Assembly: GCF_900184685.1 (NCBI RefSeq)
Contig: NZ_FXXL01000007.1
Span: 434,001 to 498,000, forward strand
Direction: 5' to 3'
Origin: Butyricimonas sp. Marseille-P3923
GTDB lineage: Bacteria; Bacteroidota; Bacteroidia; Bacteroidales; Marinifilaceae
DNA: 64,000 nucleotides
The notes under the pieces were generated by a model. That model did not search any database, was not told the DNA's origin, and worked only from the letters and a program-made list of their open reading frames with translations. Shown in pieces: positions 17,907 through 24,872 of this stretch. The position numbers and the translations under genes are program-made. Each line of letters opens with the position of its first letter. The first letter of the stretch is position 1.

Positions 17907-18719
17907 ATGAGAAATTTTTATTGGATTTTTATATTGTCTTTGGGGGTTTGTGCCTGTTCCGGGAAGAAAGTTCCGGAAGGGTTTATTTACCCCTTGGGCG
18001 ATCTGTTGTTCAATAAAGAGAATATTGCTTTAGGTACGACTTATGTCGGGCGGGAGTACACGGATACCGTCATGGTATATAATCCCAAGAGTAAGGCTGT
18101 TCGATTGGAAGGCTTTAATAATTTCCCTGAGTTGACTTGTCGGAAAATAGGAGGGAGCGTTCAAGACTGGCGTTTGGGAGGATATGATATTGCTTCCGGT
18201 GAGATAGATACTTTGATTATCACTTTCCGACCGGAAAATGAAATGTTGTTGGGTGAATATTATAATGTTCTCCGTTTTTTGGTTGATGGAGAAGTGGATT
18301 ATTCTTTCGGCGTTGTTGCCGAAGCTGAAGTAAAGGAGAATTTTAACGAGTGGAGCGAGGAAGAAAAAGCCAAAGCTCCCCGAATAGAGGTTGATTCTTT
18401 GGAATATGATTTCGGAACGCTAAAGGAAGGTGAAGAAAAATCGATCATCATCCCTATTCGTAACACAGGCAGCGGTAGCCTTCTGCTCCGCAAAATCGAA
18501 ACCACCTGCGGTTGTACCGCCGTCGTCCCCGGGCAACGCGTCATTCTCCCCGGCAAATCCACTCAACTTGACGTCGTTTTCCACTCCGCCGGAAGAATCG
18601 GCAAACAACGCAAACAAATTACGCTCTACTGCAACGATCCCCGCCGCCCCATCCTCCAATTCATAATCAAAGGTGAAGTGCGCAGGGCAAACGTGTCAAA
18701 ACGCTTTTCGCCCTTTTAG
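17907..18719 (+). CDS. DUF1573-domain lipoprotein
   Basis: A 270-residue lipoprotein (signal FILSLGVCACSG, lipobox CAC). Two immunoglobulin-like halves are visible. The second (about 155-255) is a DUF1573 domain with FGTLKEGEEKSIIIPIRNTG, the hallmark TTCGCTAVVPGQ Cys pair and VVFHSAGRIGKQRKQITLYC. DUF1573 proteins are secreted or surface-exposed in Bacteroidota; their role is unclear. The last ten residues (ANVSKRFSPF) are encoded by a copy of repeat family B at 18684-18713, so the natural C-terminus seems to have been extended or replaced by a repeat. Confidence 0.85.
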   Translation: MRNFYWIFILSLGVCACSGKKVPEGFIYPLGDLLFNKENIALGTTYVGREYTDTVMVYNPKSKAVRLEGFNNFPELTCRKIGGSVQDWRLGGYDIASGEIDTLIITFRPENEMLLGEYYNVLRFLVDGEVDYSFGVVAEAEVKENFNEWSEEEKAKAPRIEVDSLEYDFGTLKEGEEKSIIIPIRNTGSGSLLLRKIETTCGCTAVVPGQRVILPGKSTQLDVVFHSAGRIGKQRKQITLYCNDPRRPILQFIIKGEVRRANVSKRFSPF

Positions 18720-18907
18720 TTAAAAGTTTATAAAGTCTATAAAGTTCATAAGGTTTATGGACCCTAGCGGGCGCTTTGTCCACGGCAGCATGGCTGCCGG
18801 TAAACTTTGTCCGAAGGACGCCCGTTACTTTATGAACTTTATAAACTTTAGGAGCTGAAAGCTCAACTTTATGAACCGGGCGAAAAGCGTTTTGATGCGT
18901 TTGCCCT
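18684..18907. repeat. Composite inverted-repeat element (families B and A), MITE-like
   Basis: The outer arms are family B: 18684-18713 and 18878-18907 are inverted copies agreeing at 28 of 30 bases. Inside them are inverted family A tracts (AGTTTATAAAGTCTATAAAG at 18724-18743 on the left; ACTTTATGAACTTTATAAAC near 18829-18848 on the right). The centre is a GC-richer hairpin region, GGCAGCATGGCTGCC. The element is about 224 bp, carries no gene, and its left arm is inside the DUF1573 coding sequence. Confidence 0.75.
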
Positions 18908-19115
18908 AGTGAAGCGCGGGAGTGAGTTGGATTGTTAAATTATTTTTCGTATCTTTGCAGAACAAACAATCGAGTTCATATTGTATCTTTTAGAGCTGTG
19001 CTTTGCTCTGTCGTATTCAGGCAGGTCTTTTCATCGTCAAAATTGACTTCAAAATCAACTTATTTGTTTTAAATTTTTAATTAGACAGAGCTAGCTGTAA
19101 AGTAGCAGATATTTT
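18908..19115 (+). promoter_or_regulatory. Promoter and long 5' leader of the DEAD-box helicase operon
   Basis: TATCTTTG at 18950-18957 is a full -7 box, with TTGG at 18927-18930 as a possible -33. This leaves a leader of about 150 nt before the ATG at 19116. The leader contains short complementary pieces (AGAGCTGTGC near 18991; ACAGAGCTAGCTGT near 19084). Long structured leaders are common on cold-shock RNA helicase genes; regulation here is inference. Confidence 0.6.
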
Positions 19116-20240
19116 ATGACATTTAGAGAATTGAATATTTCGGAGCCGATATTGAAGGCTTTGGTAAATAAGAAATATGAAACGCCGACTCCCATTCAGG
19201 AACAGGCGATACCGGTCGCATTGGAGGGGCGTGATTTATTAGGTTTGGCACAAACGGGAACGGGTAAAACCGCAGCGTTCGCTATTCCCATTATTCAACA
19301 GCTTGATCAACAGATGCCCAAGAACCGGAAACGGGAGATTCAGGCATTAATCCTTACCCCGACACGAGAATTGGCAATCCAGATAGATGAGTGTTTTCGT
19401 GATTATGCCAAATACACGAGTGTACGCCACACGGTAATATTCGGGGGAGTAAATCAACGATCACAAGTAGAACAACTTCAATCCGGGGTGGATGTTCTGG
19501 TGGCAACGCCGGGGCGTTTGCTGGATTTGATTAATCAAAAATACATTTCCCTTAGCCATATCCGTCACTTCGTCTTGGATGAAGTAGACCGGATGCTCGA
19601 TATGGGTTTTGTACACGATATAAAACGATTGTTGCCTATGCTACCGAAACAAAAGCAGTGTCTTTTCTTTTCGGCAACCATGCCCGTGACAATTGCTAAC
19701 CTATCCAAATCAATTCTGTACAAACCTGTTAGAATAGAGGTGGCACCCGTGTCGTCGGTCGTCGATACTATCCACCAGAGATTGTATTTCGTGGAAAAAT
19801 CTCAAAAGAGCAAATTGCTTGTCGAGATTCTGGCAAAGGAAAAGAAAAAGACGGTTTTGGTCTTTTCAAGAACCAAACACGGGGCGGATAGAATTGCCCG
19901 GGTGCTGAACAAGCAGGGCATAGGCTGTGAGGCTATTCATGGTGATAAGACTCAAAACGCCAGGCAGCGTGCACTCTCGAATTTTAAATCGGGTAAAACT
20001 CGCGTGATTATTGCCACGGACATTGCCGCGAGGGGAATAGATATTGCCAATCTGGAGATTGTGATTAACTACGATTTGCCTGATATGGCGGAAACTTACG
20101 TGCACCGGATCGGACGTACCGGGCGTGCCGGGAATAGCGGGACTGCTCTGACGTTCTGTTCACAGGAAGAAAGTATCATGCTTAAAAATATACAGAAACT
20201 GACAGGAAAAGAATTGAATGCGGTATCTGTCTCCGCGTAA
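19116..20240 (+). CDS. DEAD-box RNA helicase, RhlE-like
   Basis: A 374-residue ATP-dependent RNA helicase with all motifs in order: Q motif TPTPIQEQAIPVAL, motif I AQTGTGKTAAF, Ia PTRELAIQ, Ib TPGRLLD, motif II DEVD in VLDEVDRMLDMGF, motif III SAT, IV VLVFSRTKHGAD, V ATDIAARGID, VI HRIGRTGRAG. Motif II is DEVD instead of DEAD, an A-to-V change between the two acidic residues; Val is tolerated in DExD proteins. There is almost no C-terminal tail. It is followed within 22 bp by a cold-shock-domain gene and then an RRM gene, suggesting an RNA-remodelling unit. Confidence 0.93.
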   Translation: MTFRELNISEPILKALVNKKYETPTPIQEQAIPVALEGRDLLGLAQTGTGKTAAFAIPIIQQLDQQMPKNRKREIQALILTPTRELAIQIDECFRDYAKYTSVRHTVIFGGVNQRSQVEQLQSGVDVLVATPGRLLDLINQKYISLSHIRHFVLDEVDRMLDMGFVHDIKRLLPMLPKQKQCLFFSATMPVTIANLSKSILYKPVRIEVAPVSSVVDTIHQRLYFVEKSQKSKLLVEILAKEKKKTVLVFSRTKHGADRIARVLNKQGIGCEAIHGDKTQNARQRALSNFKSGKTRVIIATDIAARGIDIANLEIVINYDLPDMAETYVHRIGRTGRAGNSGTALTFCSQEESIMLKNIQKLTGKELNAVSVSA

Positions 20241-20262
20241 ATATAACTATAATAATTTATAA

Positions 20263-20706
20263 ATGCCTATGGCGATATCGTTTAGTAAAAGAGAATTAGA
20301 AAAGAAGAAACAGAGTAAGAAACTGGAAAAACAGAAACGCAAAGAGGAGCGTAAAGCAAATGCCGGTAACGGATCTTTTGAGGATATGATCGCTTATGTC
20401 GATGAAAATGGTCTTATTACCGATACCCCTCCTGATATGAATAACAAACAGGAGATTAATATAGAAGACATTGCTGTCTCTACATTAAAGAAAGAGGAAA
20501 CCGAAGAAACCGTGTTGAGAGGTCGGGTGGAATATTTTAACGAGGACAGGGGATTCGGTTTTATCAAGGATGTCAATAGTACGGAAAAATATTTTTTCTA
20601 TATTACCAGCGTCCAAAACCCTATTGTTGAAGGAAATATGGTTACTTTTGAGTTGGAACGCGGTCGTAAAGGCATGAATGCCGTGAGAATCGCTCTTGCA
20701 AGTTAA
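20263..20706 (+). CDS. Cold-shock-domain protein with long basic N-terminal extension
   Basis: A 147-residue protein. Residues 1-40 are strongly basic and helical (KRELEKKKQSKKLEKQKRKE). A variable linker follows, then a C-terminal cold-shock domain (about 84-147) with GRVEYFNEDRGFGFIKD (RNP1-like) and YFFYITSV (RNP2-like). It likely binds single-stranded RNA or acts as an RNA chaperone. It sits between the helicase and the RRM gene in the same direction with short gaps, so probably one operon. Confidence 0.9.
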   Translation: MPMAISFSKRELEKKKQSKKLEKQKRKEERKANAGNGSFEDMIAYVDENGLITDTPPDMNNKQEINIEDIAVSTLKKEETEETVLRGRVEYFNEDRGFGFIKDVNSTEKYFFYITSVQNPIVEGNMVTFELERGRKGMNAVRIALAS

Positions 20707-20739
20707 AGGATAACCCATTATCAATAATTAAATACCTAA

Positions 20740-21018
20740 ATGATGAACATCTATGTATCCAATTTAAGCTATAGCACGACGAGTGAAAGCTTACAAGAAT
20801 TATTTTCAGCGTATGGTAGTGTAACTTCTGCCTACATTATTACAGACCGCGAAACTAAAAGGTCACGTGGTTTCGGGTTTGTTGAAATGGCGAATGAGCC
20901 GGAGGCTCAAGAGGCTATTGCTAAATTGAATGAAACGGAATTTGAAGGAAAGACAATTAGCGTAACCGTTGCACGTCCCCGTGTTGAAAGAAGCGGCGGG
21001 AACAATCGGAGATATTAA
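20740..21018 (+). CDS. RRM-domain RNA-binding protein
   Basis: A 92-residue single RNA-recognition-motif protein. RNP2 is NIYVSNLS at the start and RNP1 is RSRGFGFVEM at about residues 45-54; a short Arg/Gly/Asn tail follows (GGNNRRY). Such small RRM proteins are frequent in Bacteroidota and are thought to act as global post-transcriptional regulators. ATG at 20740 or 20743. It is the last gene of the helicase/CSD/RRM group. Confidence 0.93.
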   Translation: MMNIYVSNLSYSTTSESLQELFSAYGSVTSAYIITDRETKRSRGFGFVEMANEPEAQEAIAKLNETEFEGKTISVTVARPRVERSGGNNRRY

Positions 21019-21218
21019 AAAAACAAGAAAGGGGTAAAAGTCATTTTAGCTTCTTCTCGGCTACGCCGTACCCCCTCTATAAACAGAGGGGGAGCTTGGT
21101 TACTCGCCGTTTTTGGAAAGATTCACCAGCTCCTCTTCTGTTTATAGAGGAGGTGGCTGCGAAGCAGACGTAGGAGTTTTTGAAGAAAAGGGGTTTTTAC
21201 CGCTTTCTTGTTTTTAAT
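21016..21218. repeat. Dispersed repeat family E (TGTTTATAGAGG element), long copy
   Basis: Outer inverted arms (AACAAGAAAGGGGTAAAA near 21024 and its complement near 21195-21212) enclose two inverted modules around TGTTTATAGAGG. One reads CCCCCTCTATAAACAGAGGG. The other reads CTGTTTATAGAGGAGGTGGC followed by TGCGAAGCAGACGTAGGAG. A shorter copy with the same TGCGAAGCAGACG tail lies at 54620-54668. It probably also terminates the RRM transcript. Confidence 0.7.
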
Positions 21219-21399
21219 TCATATCCTCTTTTCCCATCTTCAGGAAACGCCATACCTCTCAGGAATCCAACCATTCGGTTGCCGGGGTGTAAGTGTAATG
21301 TTCCAGTTTTTCCAGCAACAAGTTGACTTTGTCTATCAATGTTCTGCTGTTTTTCAACAATAGACTCATGTTTTCGTCTGTCATACTTTTTTCTTTCAT
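21214..21399 (-). pseudogene. Truncated helix-turn-helix (excisionase-like) gene, premature stop
   Basis: A minus-strand frame from ATG 21399 encodes 46 residues ending ...YTPATEWLDS, then TGA at 21259-21261. The same frame continues with EVWRFLKMGKEDMN before a second stop at 21214-21216. It aligns with the intact paralogue at 24007-24291: LLLKNSRTLIDKVNLLLEKL versus LLECNHTLLNQVEILLNRV, TPATEWLDS versus APTTEWLDG, and EVWRFLKMG versus DVCRILKIC. The helix-turn-helix is thus cut by a nonsense codon at the Gly-Asn position. The 46-residue coiled N-terminal part could still be made. Confidence 0.7.
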
Positions 21400-21500
21400 A
21401 TCTTTTGTTTTTTAATTTGTACATACAATATTACTGCTTAAATAAAAAAAGTTAATAGAGTATTTCGAGTGAAATCTCCGGTAAAATTGTCGTTTATTTA

Positions 21501-21508
21501 TATCTTTG
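21501..21508 (+). promoter_or_regulatory. -7 box for the HipA-like/DUF3037 operon
   Basis: TATCTTTG matches TAnnTTTG and lies 24 bp before the ATG at 21533. Confidence 0.55.
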
Positions 21509-21532
21509 TTTTTGCTAAAATAAAGGAACGAT

Positions 21533-22315
21533 ATGGAGTTACGGACTGCAAATGTTACGAGGTATATCATGCCCTTGCGTGAAGGCGGCTCTTTGCCGGC
21601 ATTGGCGGAAGCGGATGATGAATTCAAATACGTGGTGAAATTCCGGGGTGCAGGTCACGGGGCAAAAGCTTTGATCGCTGAACTGATCGGGGGAGAGGTG
21701 GCTCGTGCTTTGGGATTACGGGTGCCCGAGATCGTATTTCTTCAACTGGACGAAGCATTCGGGCAGGCGGAAGGCGACGAGGAGATACAGGATTTGCTGA
21801 AAGCGAGCCGGGGATTAAACTTGGGGCTTCATTTCTTGTCGGGGGCATTAGGGTTCGATCCCACGGTGAATATAATTGATCCCGAATTGGCATCGAAAAT
21901 TGTTTGGTTGGATGCCTTGCTCACGAATATCGACCGCACGATACGAAATACCAATTTGTTGATGTGGCACAAGGAACTTTGGTTGATAGACCACGGTTCA
22001 TCACTTTATTTTCATTACTCGTGGGTGAATTGGGAAAAACACGTCTTGAGTCCTTTCGGGCAGGTAAAAGATCATGTCTTGTTGCCTCGGGCGAGCCGGT
22101 TGGTGGAAGTGGATGCCGGACTGAAAGCCTTGCTCACGCCGGAAAAAGTACGGGAGATTGTTCATTTGATTCCCGACGAATGGTTAAATTGGGAAGATTT
22201 CGGCGTATTGCCTTCGGAGGTTAAAGATACTTACGTGCGTTTCCTTGTGGAGCGGGTAGCAAATTCGGAAATATTTATAAAAGAAGCTCAACATGCTAGA
22301 GAAATACTTGTATGA
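21533..22315 (+). CDS. HipA-like kinase-fold protein
   Basis: A 260-residue protein of the stand-alone HipA-like group, shorter than HipA toxin (about 440). A P-loop-like N-terminal region (KYVVKFRGAGHGAKALIAEL) contains the ATP-binding Lys candidate in VVKF. The catalytic core has VWLDALLTNIDRTIRNTNLL (catalytic Asp and Asn) and LWLIDHGSSLYF (metal-binding IDHG in place of DFG). It overlaps the following DUF3037 gene by 23 bp, a pairing I recall as recurrent in bacteria; the function is not established. It may phosphorylate a protein or be part of a toxin-antitoxin or defence pair, which is inference. Confidence 0.82.
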   Translation: MELRTANVTRYIMPLREGGSLPALAEADDEFKYVVKFRGAGHGAKALIAELIGGEVARALGLRVPEIVFLQLDEAFGQAEGDEEIQDLLKASRGLNLGLHFLSGALGFDPTVNIIDPELASKIVWLDALLTNIDRTIRNTNLLMWHKELWLIDHGSSLYFHYSWVNWEKHVLSPFGQVKDHVLLPRASRLVEVDAGLKALLTPEKVREIVHLIPDEWLNWEDFGVLPSEVKDTYVRFLVERVANSEIFIKEAQHAREILV

Positions 22316-22676
22316 ATATGCGGTCATCCGGGTTGTGCCCCGGGTGGAACGGGAAGAATTTGTGAACGTGGGAATCATTTTGTTTTCCAAACGGAAAAAA
22401 TACCTCAAGGCAAAATATATCCTGCACGAGGATAAATTGAGAACGCTTTTTCCGGAGGCGGAGGTTGAGGTGATAGAAAATAATCTGCGTGTTTTCGATC
22501 GTATCTGTTCCGGAGCGAAAGAGGGCGGTCCTATTGCCGAATTTGAAATTCCGGAACGTTTCCGTTGGCTTACCGCCGTCCGGAGTACTTCAATACAGAC
22601 CTCCCGTCCTCATCCCGGTTTCTCTGCCGACCTTGACGTGACGTTCGAGAAACTGTTTCGGGAATTAGTGTTGTGA
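22293..22676 (+). CDS. DUF3037 domain protein
   Basis: A 127-residue protein with the DUF3037 pattern: YEYAVIRVVPRVEREEFVNV then GIILFSKRKKYLKAKYIL, and a C-terminal RWLTAVRSTSIQTSRPHPG followed by LDVTFEKLFRELV. Its start lies inside the end of the HipA-like gene, implying translational coupling and a shared complex or pathway. The function is unknown. Confidence 0.85.
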   Translation: MLEKYLYEYAVIRVVPRVEREEFVNVGIILFSKRKKYLKAKYILHEDKLRTLFPEAEVEVIENNLRVFDRICSGAKEGGPIAEFEIPERFRWLTAVRSTSIQTSRPHPGFSADLDVTFEKLFRELVL

Positions 22677-22687
22677 TTTTTGTTATA

Positions 22688-22715
22688 AAAATGCAAACAA
22701 ATTTGTTTGCATTTT
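22688..22715. promoter_or_regulatory. Perfect 28-bp palindromic operator of the XRE/nucleotidyltransferase pair
   Basis: Each half is AAAATGCAAACAAA and its complement, centred between 22701 and 22702, with no mismatch. It lies directly upstream of and overlapping the expected -33 region of the -7 box at 22719-22726, the usual place for an autorepressing antitoxin to bind. Confidence 0.75.
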
Positions 22716-22718
22716 CGT

Positions 22719-22726
22719 ATCTTTGT
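22719..22726 (+). promoter_or_regulatory. -7 promoter box of the toxin-antitoxin operon
   Basis: TATCTTTG, a match to TAnnTTTG, 10 bp before the antitoxin ATG at 22737 and 3 bp after the palindrome. The short distance implies a nearly leaderless transcript. Confidence 0.65.
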
Positions 22727-22736
22727 AAAAAGAATT

Positions 22737-23249
22737 ATGGTGCATAAAATTGACATATTAAAAGGAATTCATCCGGGAAAGATCATTAGCCGAGATTTAA
22801 AAAAGAAAAATCTCAGCCAGCGTTCTTTCGCTGCTTCTATTGGTGTTCATAGTCAAACTCTTAATGCTATAATTAACGGGCGGCGGCAACTGACAATTGA
22901 ATTATCTCTTAAGATAGAACAGGCATTGGGATACGAAGATGGATTCTTATATGCTCTTCAGGCGTATTATTTAGTAATAGAATTTAAGAATAAGGAATTA
23001 AGTCGGTCTGTATCTGGAATTCCCAATATCCGAAAGTCTTTGTTTTGGGACGTAGATTTTGATTCGATAGACTGGGGTAAATACAAAAAAGCCGTAATAC
23101 AAAGGGTTTTAGAACGAGGAAATAAAGCAGAGAAGAAAGAAATAGCACGTTTCTATAATATAGACGTTACTGAACTTGAAAGTTACAAATCGAACAATTA
23201 TTATCGGATTACTAAAACGAAACATTCTAATGACAGTATTACATTATGA
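22737..23249 (+). CDS. XRE-family antitoxin-like regulator (HigA-type N-terminus)
   Basis: A 170-residue protein. The N-terminal helix-turn-helix resembles HigA/addiction-module antidotes: GIHPGKIISRDLKKKNLSQR then IGVHSQTLNAIINGRRQLTI, with a Leu-rich helix SLKIEQALGY. The remaining 90 residues are AT-rich in codon use and charged and probably contact the partner. The ATG at 22737 follows the palindromic operator. The stop overlaps the start of the nucleotidyltransferase by 20 bp. It likely neutralises and autoregulates that toxin. Confidence 0.82.
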   Translation: MVHKIDILKGIHPGKIISRDLKKKNLSQRSFAASIGVHSQTLNAIINGRRQLTIELSLKIEQALGYEDGFLYALQAYYLVIEFKNKELSRSVSGIPNIRKSLFWDVDFDSIDWGKYKKAVIQRVLERGNKAEKKEIARFYNIDVTELESYKSNNYYRITKTKHSNDSITL

Positions 23250-23889
23250 AACGGTAAAACCATATTTGAAGGAAATTCTTGATATGCTGATGGCGGAAGA
23301 ATTGTTTAACCCGTTTCGTTTAGTTGGTGGAACTAATCTCAGTTTGCGATTTGGTCATCGTATTTCAGAAGATATTGATTTATTCACAGATGTAGAATAC
23401 GGTAGTCTAAATTACCGGAATTTTGAATCTTATCTTCGTGCTAGATTTCCATATTATGAATCCACGGATACAACTTCGGTAGTGGGAAATGGCAGATCAT
23501 ATTATATAGGGTTGTCTGCTGATAATTATATAAAACTTGATCTGATGTACACGGATTCTTTTATAAATGAGATTGAAATCATTGACAATATACGTATGGC
23601 TAGCCTAAGCGATATTATTGCGATGAAAATGAATGTGGTGTCTCGCGGTGGACGAAAAAAGGATTTCTGGGATTTACATCTTTTGCTTGCTAGATTTCCA
23701 CTATCTGAAATGTTTGCTTTTCATGAGAAAAGGCATCCGTGGGAACATGAGCCCAAAGAGTTGTTACGATTGTTCACTGATTTTAGTGTTGCGGATGAAT
23801 TTCCTGATCCTATATGTTTGCTTGGTAAAAATTGGGATGATATAAAACTTGACCTAATTGAGATTGCTGATGAATATGTGGAAAAATAA
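23230..23889 (+). CDS. AbiEii/AbiGii-type nucleotidyltransferase toxin
   Basis: A 219-residue protein with the DUF1814 nucleotidyltransferase core: RLVGGTNLSLRFGHR followed by SEDIDLF, giving the GG-S/T...DxD metal site, then IKLDLMYTD with the third acidic residue and the helix-rich AMKMNVVSRGGRKKDFWDLH. AbiEii-type toxins transfer nucleotides onto targets, possibly tRNA, and stop growth in phage defence or TA modules. The ATG at 23230 is chosen because it gives the canonical N-terminus and the 20-bp overlap with the antitoxin. The region is clearly more AT-rich than its neighbours, suggesting transfer. Confidence 0.85.
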   Translation: MTVLHYETVKPYLKEILDMLMAEELFNPFRLVGGTNLSLRFGHRISEDIDLFTDVEYGSLNYRNFESYLRARFPYYESTDTTSVVGNGRSYYIGLSADNYIKLDLMYTDSFINEIEIIDNIRMASLSDIIAMKMNVVSRGGRKKDFWDLHLLLARFPLSEMFAFHEKRHPWEHEPKELLRLFTDFSVADEFPDPICLLGKNWDDIKLDLIEIADEYVEK

Positions 23890-23942
23890 GGTTCTCATGT
23901 ATTCTTTAATGGTTTTGATTTTAGTATAAACTTGTCATTGTT

Positions 23943-23975
23943 TTGCAAATCCACTTTTAACAAGTGGATTTGCAA
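23943..23975. terminator. Hairpin between the converging toxin and HTH genes
   Basis: A 14-bp perfect stem (23943-23956/23962-23975) with a 5-base loop, placed between the stop of the nucleotidyltransferase (23889) and the converging gene ending at 24007. There is no long T-tract. Confidence 0.65.
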
Positions 23976-24006
23976 GAAATGCAGATTGTTTAATACGTGT
24001 TCTTCG

Positions 24007-24291
24007 TTAAAATTTCTTCGCTTCCAATGTTGCCTCGATGTTCGTTTTGCTGAAAAATACTTTGCCTCCTAAACGCCGGAAGGGGAGGATATTTTTGTTG
24101 CAATAAACTTGTAATGTTCGGGGGCATATTTTCAGAATGCGACAGACATCGTTGCCGTCCAGCCATTCTGTAGTCGGTGCTATCGTTTGTTGGTCCACTC
24201 GGTTGAGCAATATTTCCACTTGGTTCAATAACGTGTGGTTACATTCCAGTAACACGTGGAGTTGATACTCGATGTCAATATATTTTTCCAT
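24007..24291 (-). CDS. Small helix-turn-helix (MerR/excisionase-like) DNA-binding protein
   Basis: A 94-residue protein. The N-terminal half is a coiled helix (LLECNHTLLNQVEILLNRV). The C-terminal half is a winged HTH_17-type fold: TEWLDGNDVCRILKICPRTL then QVYCNKNILPFRRLGGKVFF. This type is abundant in Bacteroidota mobile elements as excisionase-like or regulatory proteins. It is transcribed after the RteC-like gene on the same strand. A truncated paralogue lies at 21214-21399, on the other side of the kinase/DUF3037 and TA genes. Confidence 0.85.
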   Translation of the reverse strand: MEKYIDIEYQLHVLLECNHTLLNQVEILLNRVDQQTIAPTTEWLDGNDVCRILKICPRTLQVYCNKNILPFRRLGGKVFFSKTNIEATLEAKKF

Positions 24292-24329
24292 AATATTGTA
24301 GATTTGTGGTTAGTGAAAAGGAAGGGAAG

Positions 24330-24752
24330 TTATTTTTTTCTCTGTTCTCGTTGCTCCGCGTAATCGAGGTACTGCTCCCGCAGTTTGTCCACGTATTTAA
24401 GCGGGTTGTAACGCCCGAGAGATTGGTGTATCCTATCTTCGAAATTATTGGCGCATTTCCGGTTCATCATGGCCGAGAAGTATCCCGCGAAAGCCTTTTT
24501 CGTGACACCGGGAGTGATGCCTTTCACCGCACCGGAATGCCATAGGAAATTGATTAATTCGTTCAAGTCTATTTCGGTACCTTCAAGCATGAAATCGGAT
24601 GGACGGAAAGAGGTCGTGCCGAGCAGGCTGGCTTTAGTTCTTTCGAAAGACTCTCGTTGCAAGGTGAGAAACCGGTCAAGATATTTCCGGTGGTCATTTG
24701 ACAAATCCTGTAAAGACACGAGCTCGTTTCCTTTGGTGATTAATAAATTCAA
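24330..24752 (-). CDS. RteC-like C-terminal-domain protein
   Basis: A protein of up to 140 residues. The C-terminal 90 residues resemble the end of RteC, the tetracycline-regulated excision protein of Bacteroides conjugative transposons: GTEIDLNELINFLWHSGAV, ...KKAFAGYFSAMM..., then LGRYNPLKYVDKLREQYLD. It lacks the long N-terminal part of RteC (about 217 residues). The start is uncertain: the frame is closed by a stop just before a TTG at 24752, and no early ATG exists before MLEGTEIDL. It may be a naturally short regulator or an RteC remnant. It pairs with the HTH gene downstream, suggesting a mobile-element regulator module. Confidence 0.6.
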   Translation of the reverse strand: MNLLITKGNELVSLQDLSNDHRKYLDRFLTLQRESFERTKASLLGTTSFRPSDFMLEGTEIDLNELINFLWHSGAVKGITPGVTKKAFAGYFSAMMNRKCANNFEDRIHQSLGRYNPLKYVDKLREQYLDYAEQREQRKK

Positions 24753-24828
24753 GTCTATTTCGACTTTATAGGCTTAACATTCCTTGTCAAACGCCGGGAA
24801 AACAAGGATTATTTTTGTGAAGGGGTAG

Positions 24829-24856
24829 AGGAGGGCATTAGTGAAAGTGCCCTCCT
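24829..24856. terminator. Hairpin after the FAS1/lipoprotein genes
   Basis: A 9-bp GC-rich stem (24829-24837/24848-24856) 16 bp beyond the stop of the minus-strand lipoprotein gene at 24873. There is little T-tract; it is the probable end of the SusCD transcript. Confidence 0.5.
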
Positions 24857-24872
24857 GACACACAACGATGGT

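Noticed and set aside
21197-21424. A 75-codon minus-strand frame over the truncated HTH gene
   Set aside because: A different frame of the same strand matches the intact HTH paralogue; this one is Lys/Arg-rich and featureless.
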